The notes beneath the pieces were generated by a model. That model ran no database searches, was not told where the DNA came from, and was given only the letters and a program-made list of their open reading frames with translations. This document shows positions 11,080 through 24,100 of a stretch of DNA of 64,000 nt, one piece after another (positions within the stretch are counted from its first letter, which is position 1; each line of letters starts with the position of its first letter). The DNA is from an uncultured Clostridia bacterium (GTDB lineage Bacteria; Bacillota; Clostridia; TANB77; CAG-508): assembly GCA_934153805.1 (NCBI GenBank), contig CAKPFO010000002.1:27558-91557 (forward strand), given 5' to 3'. The position numbers and the translations under genes are program-made.

Positions 11080-11985
11080 TTATTTTATATTCAAATTTCT
11101 ATATTTTATAAATGTTACTACGGCAACAGACATTACAAATATAATTGCTATTATCATTCCAAAGGCTTCCCCTCCTGTTTGTGGTAATCTTCCTGTGCTT
11201 TGGGTATTTTCTTTTTTTCCGTTATTGTTTGTATTTGATGTAGTATTTGTTCCATTTACTTTATTTGCTCCTGGTACTGTGTTTGTATTTGGTGTTGTAT
11301 TTGTTCCTGGTACTGTGTTTGTATCTGGCATTGTATTTGTTCCTGGCACTGTGTTTGTATCTGGTGTTGTATTTGTTCCCGGTACTGTATTTGTATCTGG
11401 TGTTGTATTTGTTCCCGGTACTGTGTTTGTATCTGGTGTTGTATTTGTTCCTGGTATTGTGTTTGTATCTGGTACTGTACCTCCACCTGTACTTGCATTT
11501 TCAATGGTAAGGTCTATTGATAATTCATTTGTCCCATTCATTTCTATTGCATTATATGCATCTGAACAATCTATATCTCTAATTTTAAAATTAGATTTAT
11601 TACTGCTTGGTATTGCTTTTAATTTAAATCTTACTTGTAAAACATCTCCTGAAGGCATATCTGTTAATCTATCTACTATAAACTTTTTAGTAGTTACATC
11701 GTACATTGGGTTTCCCCAAGAATTTAAATTATCTATAGCTATATATTCAAATATATTTTCATCATATACTAATTGCCCTGCAGCTATATTAATTCCTGTG
11801 CTACCATTAATTGATGTTAGACTTAATTTAACAGTTACTGTGTCTCCTATATTATATTTTGTAGTAGAATCTACTTGTTCTAATTTCATTGTTCCTGTTG
11901 GATCTACTGCATTACTAATATTTGTTACTGTTAATATTAATAACATTAATACGCTAACCATTACTATTTTAAATACATTTCTCAT
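11080..11985 (-). CDS. LPXTG-anchored single-cohesin surface protein
   Basis: This is a 301-residue surface protein. The ATG at 11985 follows a strong AGGAGG site; an upstream in-frame ATG at 12024 lacks one. The signal peptide ends near Ala26. Residues about 28-165 look like a cohesin module: a two-sheet pattern with NIGDTVTVKLSLT, a GQLVYDENIFEYIAI strand and GDVLQVRFKLKAI, as in scaffoldin cohesins. A Thr/Pro/Asn-rich linker of 12-residue repeats (PGTNTTPDTNTV) fills about 171-240. The C-terminus carries LPQTGG (267-272), a hydrophobic span and a short basic tail, which is a sortase signal. The protein should therefore be bound to the peptidoglycan and present one dockerin-binding module. 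The two flanking genes both end in dockerins, which strongly supports the cohesin reading. No sortase gene is in the window. The alternative is a generic cohesin-like Ig domain in an ordinary adhesin. Confidence 0.8.
   Translation of the reverse strand: MRNVFKIVMVSVLMLLILTVTNISNAVDPTGTMKLEQVDSTTKYNIGDTVTVKLSLTSINGSTGINIAAGQLVYDENIFEYIAIDNLNSWGNPMYDVTTKKFIVDRLTDMPSGDVLQVRFKLKAIPSSNKSNFKIRDIDCSDAYNAIEMNGTNELSIDLTIENASTGGGTVPDTNTIPGTNTTPDTNTVPGTNTTPDTNTVPGTNTTPDTNTVPGTNTMPDTNTVPGTNTTPNTNTVPGANKVNGTNTTSNTNNNGKKENTQSTGRLPQTGGEAFGMIIAIIFVMSVAVVTFIKYRNLNIK
11273..11476. repeat. 36-bp tandem repeat coding for the cohesin linker
   Basis: Five full 36-base units (starting at 11273, 11309, 11345, 11381 and 11417) and a partial sixth differ by only a few bases. 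Each encodes a 12-residue PGTNTTPDTNTV-type unit. Unit number could change by slippage without shifting the frame, which would alter how far the cohesin stands off the wall. Confidence 0.9.
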
Positions 11986-12120
11986 TTGTTTTCCTCCTCG
12001 CATAAATCTATATAAATTATACATGTTTATTTATAATTATGCAAGTGAAATTTTTAACATTTTTGTCACTTTTTGTGTTTTTTATTATATGGATACAATT
12101 ATATTAAAACATTTAATTTA

Positions 12121-12157
12121 AAAGGCTACCGAAAATTAATTTTTTCGATAACCTTTC
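12121..12157 (-). terminator. Terminator of the 4998-residue gene
   Basis: AAAGGCTACCGAAAA and TTTTTTCGATAACCTTT form an imperfect stem just beyond the stop codon of the giant gene. Confidence 0.65.
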
Positions 12158-12169
12158 ATCTTTTATTGT

Positions 12170-15100
12170 CTAGTTTATGGTGCTGCTAACATAAATTTGT
12201 TTTGCTTTATTTACATCCAATGTCTTTATTTCACCGTCATCATTTATATCTGCTGCCAAATAATATGCTCCTGTTAAGATATTAGTACCTATTCTATGTT
12301 GTTTAATTTTATTTATATCTAATGTCTTTACTTGTCCATTTCCTGTTATGTCACCTATTACTGATATTTCTTTTTCTATTTGCTCTGTTCCCTTTGTTGC
12401 TACAATCTTCATACCAGTTCCAACAAGGCTTGTATTACTTACTGCATTTCCATTTTTGTCGTATACAACCATTGTTCCGTTAGATTCCATATTTGCTAAG
12501 AAGTCTGCAACCGTTGTATTACTATTAACTCTTTCTACATAGTCATCTGAAACTCTATATGTATCAGATTTTAGGTATAATGGTGTGCTTATGTCTCCAG
12601 AGCTACTTGCTGCTGCATATAGTAAGCATAATTCCAACGATGTTGACGATGTTGTTTGTTTTACTAGATTACTTCCAGCAATTACAGTTGCATCTTTAAC
12701 ATATTTATCTCCATAAATAGTTGCTACATCAACTTTTACTTCTTGTGTATCTTTTATGCTATTTTTTCCACTTGGAACTTGTTCTTCTTGTATTGAAATT
12801 ACAAAGTCTGTTACATTTGGAATATCTAATCCTCTTAAAACTATCTGCCCATTAGCATCTATATTCTTACTAATTGCATATCCATTTATTGTAACTTTAT
12901 ATTTAGCATTTGTATCAGTAATCATATTTCCTGTATCATTGTCCATTACATTAATCTTCAAAGAATATTTATTCTTTTCTTTCTTACTTTCAAAAGTAAT
13001 TCTTACTGTATCTGTAGCTGGATCATAGACTGCTCCTACTCCATACGCATTTGTTATTGTTATAGTTCCACTATTAGTGTCTCTACTTAATTCTACATAT
13101 GTAGTATTATTGTTTATTTCATAACCACTTCCTGCTAGAGTATTGCTTATATCTATTCTTATATCTCCTGCACCATTTACTGGTGTTATTGTTGGTATAT
13201 ATCCAGTAGCATCTGTACTTTGATCTGTTATTGCTAATGCTGATGCTCCTATAGTTTGTGTTATGTTTATATCAAACATTGCATTTTCTATTGGTATAGA
13301 TGTATCATCTCTATCAACATTGATTAGTTCTATTCTATATGGAGGTACTCCTATATCTTTTTGTTTGTCTGTAATTTTTATTTTTGCATATTTTTCTTTT
13401 TGTTCCATTACTTGTAGTCCTGTACTTTCCATTATATTTTTTATATTTCCAGTTGATGTATCTGATTGTACATATATTGTTCTTACTGTGCTATCTAATT
13501 CATATCCACTTGGTGCTTTTGTTTCCTCTAAAGTATACGCAATAGGCGAACTACTAAATACCTTATCTAATGCAAAGTATACAATACCATTGTTATCAGA
13601 TTCTTTAAGCATTTCTTCTCCTGTTGCTGTATTTGTTAGTTTGTATTCTGCACCTTGTATTTTTATTTTTTCATTGTTTTCATCAACTTTTTCAAATGCA
13701 AGTCCTATTTTTTCTAATCTATTTTCTATAGTTATATCAATAGATTTGGTATTATTATCAATATTCCATAATGAGTCATCATTGTTACTTACAACCTTTT
13801 GTAGTGAATCATTTAATTTTGTTACTTCATATGTGTACTTACCATTATTAGCACTTATTTCATATCCACTTGGTGTTAGTGCTTCTATTACATCAATTTT
13901 TATCGTTCCACTACCAACCAAATTATTTATTACTATTTTTCCATTTGTGTCTGTTTTACCTGTTTTATATATTGCATTTCCTACTTCAGGTACAACTTTT
14001 ACTTGGAATAATACATCTTTTAATTTTATATTATGGTCGTTTTCATCAACTTTTGTTATTGTAATTGAATATGGTTTTACATACTCTTCTAATTTGTTTG
14101 TAACTTTAATATGCATACTATTTTCTGTTGAGTCTATTATTTCTGCATTTTTTTCTCCACTTGTCATGACAATAGTTTGGATTTTTCCTTGTTCATTAAT
14201 GTATGCATCTATAATTATAGGATCGATTGCTTGATATTCATATATTTTAGTTTCTTCAAGCATTAACAATACACTCTTATCGGCATATTTATTATCTAGT
14301 TTTAATTCTATTCTACCTGCATCGTCTGTTTTAAATTTTCCTAATTCTTCAACATTTGCTGTTCCTTTTTCTTGAATTTTGACTGTAAATTCCATTCCTA
14401 AAATAGCATTACCACTTTCATCTACTTTGTCCACATTTAGATAAAGTACAGGATCGTTAGTTATCGTTATTTCAATTTCTTTTGTGTATTTATTATAAGT
14501 TACCTTTACACCATTAGAATCTACATTTTCTACTTTTAAAAGAATATCATCTGGATCTGTTTTATCTAAAGTTACATCAAATGCAACTTCAATTGGTGAA
14601 TTTAGCTTATCTTCTTTATATCCACTTGGTACAGCAGTTTCTGTTATACTTAGTTTGACATTTCCTTCATATTTTAACTTTTTAAAGTCTATTACACCAC
14701 TATCAACTATATGTGTTCCTACTACATCATCTTGTGTTGTTAAATTTGTTAACGATTCTACGTTATTTGAATTATTTTCAATGTTTATATCAAATATTGC
14801 TCCGTTAACTCTTAAGCCTGTATTAGAATCTTCTTTTGCAACTTTAATTGTATAGAAATCATTATTTCCATATCCTATAATTGCATTCATTGTTAATCCT
14901 GTATATCCTGTTCCTGTTAATAGTCTTGATGATATTCCATTTAGGCTAGTAATATTACCCTTACTATCAAATTCTACAACTAAACGAACTTTTCCTATTT
15001 GGTTGAATCCTGTTGCAGAAGTTGGTGTTGTTATTGTATATATTACTTTCTTGCCCGCAAAGTCATAGGTTTTTCCTAAATCTATTGTTGTAATTCCATC

Positions 15101-18100
15101 TATACTTGTATATTCATTTCCACCATTATAGCTGATTTCATTAGTAGTTGATGCTAATATTGTATCTTCATCATCTGTTTTTTCTCCATATTGAGCTTTT
15201 ACAATATGTGTAGCATTAAGTGCTGGATCAAATGTTTCTGCATCTACATCTATTATATTAAGTGTCAAATTATTATCATTGTATAAATATACAGTTACTA
15301 TACCAGTTTCGCTATCTATTTCATATTCTAAATTATCTGTACTATCATTAAATGTTATTTGATATACGTCTGTTCTCTTGTTTATTGATATATAACCAGA
15401 GTTTACTGTATTTCTAGATATGCCAGTTGGTACATTCGTTTGATTAAAGTAGAATTTTATTGTACCACTTGCATCAACATTCTCTATTGTTGCAATACCA
15501 TCTATGTTTGTATTAACTGTCGCATTTTTTATTATTCCGCTTACATCTTCTACTGACATTGTAATTTCAGAGTCTTTTATTGGTTCTTTAGTATTATTTT
15601 GTAAGTTTACAATTTTAAATGTCACTCTATCGTCATTTACAATATTTAGTTTTATATGTACAACTTCCTTTGTAGCTTCCATTTTTAATAAATCACTTGT
15701 TGCAACTTCTACATTAACATTACTTGGAACTTTTACTGGAGTATATGATATAACTCTTCCACTATTGTCAAAGTATACTCTTATTACTGTATCTTCTACT
15801 TTTCTGTATCCGGCTGGTGCTTGAACTTCTGATATTGTATATTCCATTACTTTATTTATTGGTAAATTTCCAAAGTATTGAACAATTTCTCCAGCATCAT
15901 TTGTAGCTTTTGTAATTCCATTTACATCTGATGTAGATATATCTTTAGAAGATATTGTATATTCAACACCTTTTATTATGTTGCCATTTACATCTTTCTT
16001 CTCAATTCCTATTCCCATCTCAGATTCTACTTTAGTGTTTAATTCTATACCTCTTAATTTAGTATTAGTATATAATTTTTCACTATATTGCTCAGTTAAA
16101 GTTACATCTGATGTATTTATTACATATGTTCCAGTTTCAACAATAGTACCATATGCTCCATATTCTACTATAACACTAAATGAAGACATTGCTTTATATC
16201 CGCCTTTTGTTTCAATTTGAGTTACAGTGTATGTTACATGAGTATTTTCATATGCTTCATATACAGGTATTGTAACACTTCCATTATCATCTGTCTTGTA
16301 TGGTAATGTTGTTTCTACTCCTGACTTTTCATCTTTTATTTTAAACTGTAATCCTTCTACTCCACTGTTATATTGTTTGTCTATAGCATTTATTTTTACC
16401 ATTAATATTGGTTTACTATGTATTTCCAAATTAATATTTGCTATAGTTTTTGAAGCTGTTTGGTTTGTTGTTCCTATGGTTAATATGTCTGTGTTTGTAG
16501 ATGTTACATTTCCTATTGTTCCATCTGCTTTGTATTCTACTTTAAATTTAACATCATTTATCTTTTGGTATCCTATTTGAGCTGTTGTTTGATGTATTGT
16601 ATATTCTATTTCTTCTCCTGGATAGTACTTACCTAGTTTTTCTATTGCACTAGTAGTTCCTTTTATTGCATTAATTGTTATCTTTTCGCCTTTAGAAGAT
16701 GTTATTTCGTAAGTTCCTGTTATTCGCTCTGTTCCGATATAGCTATCACTGTTTACTATTCCTACACTTGATTTTGCTCCACTTCCTAGCTCTATGTCTA
16801 ACTTTCTTGTTCCTATTCCACCTAAAGTTATATTTTCTGTCAAGCTTGATGTATATCCTGATATATAACCATTAGCATCATACATAACTGTAACAGTAAA
16901 TGGGTCTAATGCTTCTATTGCATTATATCCTGATAGGCTATTTTCTGAAATATTGTATACTACTGGTGTAGCCACATTTATTCTTCCCGCATCAGTTACA
17001 CTAATCTTACCATTACCATCTGTTGATTGGTTTACATTATTTCTCATAGCTGTAGATGTAATTTGCATACGTCTGCCTGTTATTGGAGCATTTGTTGCTG
17101 TATTTCTTCTTGTTACTTCCATTTGTATAACAGGTATATATTTTACTTTTATTTCTATAGCTAAGCCTGTTTTATATTCAACTTCTACTTGGCTATTTGA
17201 AGAACTTATTCCTGATGCATTTATATTTCCGTTAGAGTCAAAAGGTATTCTTATTAATGAACTTATATTTCTAGAATCTTTATCATATCCAGTTAAATTA
17301 TTTTGTACATCGATATCATAAATAAGTGTATTTCCAGCATATGTCGTTCCTAATGGAGAATATGCTACACCAGTTGAATCTGTTGTTAGGGTTAATTGTG
17401 TATTACTATATGTTGTTTCTTTTATTCTAACTGCTACTCCAGTTAATGGAATACTACTATCATAAGCATCTTCTGCTTTTAAATAAATTTCAAAAATCTG
17501 TTTATTTTTTATTTCTAGCTCTACTTGATATGCATTCCAAGATTTTACTGAAACAACACTGCTGTCAGCATAACTAGAACCAGTTAGTGTATATGGTGCA
17601 CTATCAATTATTCCATTTGAATCATAATGTACAACAAGTACAATATTTTTGTTTAATTTATATCCTCTATCCACACTTGTTTGTGTTAAAGTATATCTTA
17701 TTGTTTGACTCTTAGGAACCGATTCTAATGTTGCAGTTGCCTCACCATCTGTAGTTACTAATTGCATTGTAGATATATTATTTGCTGAAAGTTCATGTGT
17801 ACTTTGCAATTTATCTTCACTGTTTCCATCTGATATATTTCTTAATTTTATAGTTGTTAATGGGTTATTCTTTACAGTTATTTTTATTGTATAACTTCCT
17901 GTAGAATCTATAGTGTAAGCAACATTTTCAGTTGCAACACCACTTCCTCCTAAAGTAGTTATTGCTGTTATTTTACCATTTACATCTATATTTAGTCTTA
18001 TTTTTATTTGTCCTATTGTCAAGTAATTTCCTTGTACATTAGATTGAGAAATTGTTAATATTGGATTAGATTTTGTTAGTTTTCCAAAATTTAGTACTCC

Positions 18101-21100
18101 TATTCCATCTGTTGAATCTGTTGTCATTGATGCACTTTGTCCAGAAGTTAAATATGCATTAAAGTCTGCTTGAATTTTTTGAGAATTATTTAATATATTA
18201 TAATTTTCAATTATAACTTTAAATTCCTCTACTTCTTCATATTTTACTTTTATATCTAAATCAAATTTAGCTTCTTTATCTGATGTACTATTTATGTCAA
18301 TATAATCATATCCTGCTGTAACAGTTTGACTTCCTGGTACTATTTGTCCATCTGTATCATATGTTACTTTTATTTTTCCAATTACATTATTTTTATTAAT
18401 TTCCTTATATCCTAAAGGTGCTCCTTTTTCAACAATTTGATATTCTATTGCCTTTCCAGCTTCTGGTTTACCTATTGCAGCATGTACTGTTCCAATTGTT
18501 TGAGTTATTACAGTATCTTTATTTGTAGTATTTGTTACTTGGCTTATTTCATACCTAGCTCCAATTAATCTTGTTCCACTGTCTTTATCTACTGCATCCA
18601 CTCCTATTGTAAATAATGGACGTACTTTTATTTTTATTTCTAAGTCTGGTGTATCTGTTGTTGGTATAGTTATGTTTATATATTTTTTAACATCTTCAGA
18701 CATATTTACAGATACAATTTTACCATTTGAATCATAATGAACTGTAAATTGTGCATCTGCAACTTTATCATATTCTCTATTCATTGTGCTGTTAGATATT
18801 TTATATGTTACATCAAGGTCATTATAATATGGTCCTACATATAATGTTGCTTCTCCATTTGTTCCAGTAGTTTTTGTATCAGAATATATTGTTGTTTTTC
18901 CAACTTCTTCTATTTTAAATGTTGCTCCATCAATTAATACTGTATCAGACTCTGAATTGTGCGCAATTATTTTCATTTCTGTCTTTTTCTTGTTGGCATC
19001 TTTAAGTGTAAGAGTTCCTGTTCCTATGGTATTTGCTGTATCTATCTCAACATATCCATTTGTAGCAATAATTCTAGCATCTGTTATTAATCCCTCATCA
19101 TCATATGTTACAGAAATTTGAATTGGCTTATCATTAATCATATATGTACTATCTACATTAGTTTGCTCAATATTAAACAATACTGTTTTTTCTTTATAGT
19201 TCTTATATGAACCTAAGTCAATTTCTCCATCTCCGTCTGCTACTGCTAACAAGCCCTTACTTGCACCGTCAATACTTACATTGTAAACTGCTGTTCCTAT
19301 TTTTTGTGTATCATCTGCTTCATCTGTAACTTCTACTTGTACTAAATTTCTTAGTGCCGATGTTGTATACATTTTTATTTCCATATTAGATTTATCTGAT
19401 GTATCTCTTACTGTTGTTATTAAATCATACACATCTGGTATTGTAGCTGGAGTACATGATGCTATATCTCCATTATCATCAAATTCTACTGTTAAACTAA
19501 CTGCTGAAACATCATTATAGTTTATAGGAGATTGCTCTTGTTTTATTGCATATGTAATTGTTTCTCCTTTGTATACTTCTCCTGAAAAGTTTATAACGCT
19601 TCCTGTAGAATTTGTTCCTGTTGTAGTATCATTTCTTTCATTTTTACTATTTAGAACTTCAAATTTATATCCGGATAAATCTAAACCTGATAACGTAGTA
19701 TCTTCTACTTTTATTTTTATTCTAAATATTTCTGCTACTATTGTAAGATTCATATAATCATTTCCAGCATTTGCACTAGAATTTGACTCTTCTATATATT
19801 TTCCTTCTATATCTGCTGTTTTTACTTTTGCATATCTATCAAACTCAATTTTTGCTGTTCCTCTTAATGTAAATTCATCTCCTGTTTCCTCATAAATTGC
19901 AAATGTTAAATTCTTAGATGTAGTATCTGTTTTTATTCCTATTGTATATCCTGTTGAAGTTACTTTAGACATTCTCGTCTCTACTATAGTTTCTACTCCA
20001 CTACCATCATCTTCTTTTACAACTGCTTTAAATGATTTTCCAGTTAATATATTTCCATCTGAATCTTTTCTATTTATGTTTATATTAAATTTAGGTTCTA
20101 GCTCATTTACTATTTTTAATTGTAATTGTTCGCTTCCTACTGGATTTCCAACAATTGTTACAACATTTATAGTATTTCCTTTAGCATTAATTAATGTTTG
20201 TGGATTAATTATTTGTGGTAATGATACCATTTTTCCTTCTTCGTCATATACTACTTTTAGTATAATATCATCATTCTTTTTATAAGAATTTGACGATTGT
20301 ATCTCTTGTATTTGGAATATCATCGTTCTTAGAGCATGTGCATTATCAAATAGAATGCTTGTATTTCCATTTGTGTCTGTTACTGCTGAATATTTAATTT
20401 CATTTGTAACAAGAGTATTTTTTACATAATCATCTTCATCCCATACTGTTACTTTGTATTTTGTTCCTTCTAGTTTTACATTTTCATCATCAACATCTTC
20501 ATTTACAATGTCAATATATGGCTTATCTTCAATCAATTTATTAACCATTGTTAAATCTATAGAACTTTTTTCAACATCTGTTGAAGATACATTATTTTGT
20601 TTTGTAATTAATAAAACTTTATCTCCTGCACCTGAAACTAAACTTGCATCTTTTACTTTTCCAGATTTATCAAATAATACTCTTACTTTTAAATCCTTTT
20701 GTGCTATATAGTTATCTGGCACATAATATTCATCTAATTTTATTTCTATTGCTTTACTATAATAATTATATGTTGGTGTTTCTGGTAAATCTATTTTTAT
20801 TTTCACATTACCATTATTATCTGTAAGAGCTGAACCACCTGTAAATACTTGTGTCATTGCTCCTGTTGTTGCATTATCTATTATTGATGTTGTTTCTTTT
20901 ACTCTTACGCCTTTTAAACCTGCTCCTGCTTCATCTTGTTTTGTTAAATTTATTGCAAAATTATATTTCATATCATTGTATATTGTATATTCAATGTCTG
21001 TATTGCTAGCTCCATCACAAATAGCATTTGATGGTGTACTTACTTCTGTAAATTCTATAATGTTACCTTCATCATCTAATTTTGCTTTAAATTGTATTTG

Positions 21101-24100
21101 ATTTGCAGAATTATCTATATAATTTTTGCTTCCATTTGTTGCCCCTGATGTTTGGAATAATGTAAATAATAACTCTCTATTTGTATATGTGTCTTGCATT
21201 GTTATTGTTACTTTTCCATTAGTTACATTTGTAGATTTAGTTTCTACTATTTTATTTGAATTTGTTACATCTGTAATTGTAAGTGATATTGGACCATCTA
21301 GATTTTCATCTGTATCTGAGTCTTTTAAGTTTACAGTTACACTTAATGGATTATGTAACTCTTTATTTAATAAACCTACATATAATGTGTTTCCACCTAT
21401 GCTGTTATATTTTCCAATGTCATAAGTGTTATATTCATAACCTATTCTTTGGTCTTCAACATACCAAAACCATCTATAATAGTATGAATAATACCTTTTT
21501 ATAGTTTGTATACCTGTTGCTACTCCATCTGCACTAATTCCTCCTACTGCAATTTCATCCATGTCTAGCCCTGCTCCTATAGTTCCAGTTGCTACATTTC
21601 CATCAGCATCAAATTCTACTATCACTTTAGCATCGTTTGAATTTCTTTTGTAATTTAATTCTGCTACATTCTCTTTTATAGTAAACTCTACTGTTTTATT
21701 TTTATAATCTTTATATAATGCTACTTTATGTGTTCCATCTGTGTCATTTGGAGAATCTATTAATGTTGCTTTTGCAGTTTCATATATCTCTGTATCTGCC
21801 ACTCCACCATTAACCAATCTTGCTTCTATATCTATATCTAATGCACTTATAAGTTTAAATCCATTTGATATAGATGTTCCATCTATATTAAAGAATCTTA
21901 AAAATCTTTCTGCACCAGTATATGTTGTATTTATAGTCTTGTTTTCATAAGTTGAACTACAGTTACAAATATCAGTATGATAATGCCAATATTCATTTTT
22001 ATAATAGTTATATGAGTAATCCCAACTTCCATATCTTCTATTATATATATTAAAGCTTACTGTTGGTTCTGCAGGTGCTGGGGTATCCCCACCAGTACTT
22101 CCTCCGCCTGTACTTCCTCCACCTGTGCTTCCTCCACTCGTGCTTCCACCAGGTACTACAATTGGTGTAGGGTCTTCTGCTGTAATTTTAACTTTTACTA
22201 TTGTTCTTTTATTTCCACTTGCATCTGTCGTTACTTCTATATTTATCTCTATATTTTTAGTAGATGTTGTTTCTGGATCATATATAATATTGCCAGATGC
22301 ATCTAATGTTAATGTTAATATCTTTGTATCACTGTCTAAATTACATCCTATAGCTGCTTCCTTTTCTGTTAATATTACAGTTGTTTTGTCTTTCTTTAAT
22401 ATTAAATCTGTAATTTCTGTTCTTGAATCAATTACAGTGTTTAATGAACTTATACTTTGTTCAGCATATGGTCTTATTTCTATATCATATTTAGAACCTG
22501 ATACTACATTTCCATCTTTATCTACTTTTGTTATATCAATATCATATACGCTTCCTGCAGATGCTGATATATTAGTATCTATATAGTTTGTTACCTTTAA
22601 TTCTACTGTAACTTCATTATTTGTTGTATCATAATTTACTAATTTTTGCTCTAATATCTCATTTCCTTGTAAATATGATTCTCCCAAATATCTTACTATT
22701 CCTGATGTTTTATCAAATCTTATTTCCATTTTTATTGGATTACTTGGTAATTCATATGGTGAAACAGTTGCCTTTTCTGTAATTGTATATTCATAGCTTT
22801 TTCCTTCAGTCGCACTAAATGGTGCTTTTACTGCAACATATCCATTAGTGTCTGTTACGACTGTTTGTTTATAATTAGTGCTAGGCTCTGTTATTTCAAA
22901 TTCAACACCAGCTAAGTTTAGAGTTCCATCTTTATTAGTTGCAGCCATTTTAAATATAACATTTGTATATTCTATTGATTGAAGTACATCTTTTACTTGT
23001 ACATCTCCGGTTGAATCTACATTAACATTTAATGTATCTATATTATTTAAATATGTTTTTACTAAATCTCCATCTGTATTTCTTGTTAATTTTACAGTTT
23101 TTACTGTTGAATCTATCTTATATCCATTTATTGAATCTGTTTGTTGAATTTCTACTTCTATTGTATCATCATTTGGTAAAGTAATTTCTATTTTTCCATT
23201 AGAATCTGTTTTATAAGTATCTATAGATACCATAGATCCTACTATCTTTACTTTATATTGTACATTTGCTAATCCAGTATTATCTAATGAGCTTATAGTG
23301 TTTAAAACTAATTTATTTGCTCCCGCAAATGTAGAAGGTTTTATTTTTATATCTACATTTGCAGTGTATTTATAATAATCAGCATCATTATCTTCTGTTT
23401 TGTAAATATTTATCTTATCATCTGAAGATGTTTCATTTGCTTCAATTATTTTTTTATTTCTGTCATAGCTTATAGAAAAGATTATATTTGAAGTAATGAT
23501 ATTTGCATCATCTGGGACAATTTTATATAAAACATCACCTTCTGCATCTGTTGTTACTCCTGTAATCTCAAGAAGTCCATTGCTATCAGTCTTTCCTCCT
23601 CCTATAACTTGTCCTGTATATAAATTATATACTTTTAATCCTATATTATCTACTTTTGTTAGACTGCTATTGCTTAACATTGTTCTTATTTTTATTGCAT
23701 TTGTAGATTGTTTTTCTTCATTAGTTAAAGTTGCATATAAAGTTTTTGTAGCTAAATCAAATTTACTAAATACTCCTGACATTGATGCCATATTATATGT
23801 TATAGTTTCATCATCTTTTCTTTCTATAGTAATATATCTATCTAATTTTTCTACAGCATATCCAGCAGGTGCATTTATGTGTTTAAATGTTAACTTTAAT
23901 AATCCTTTTCCATATAATCCATCAATTTTTAAGTTTCCAGATGCATCTGTTTTTGCACTTGCAGTTGTATATTGTAAACCTTTTCCATCATCAACTTCTA
24001 TTTGGTATTCACTATCTTGTAAATCTGCCTTTGTTGCTATATCTTTTACATTTACGCTAACACTAAAGCTTGTATTGTCTATTCTCGCGTTTTTTACTGT

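Noticed and set aside
11195..12121. Long plus-strand open frame (308 codons) and other long frames over the cohesin gene
   Set aside because: They are shadows of the 36-bp coding repeats and the biased codons of the cohesin gene. They have no ribosome site and no plausible protein sequence.
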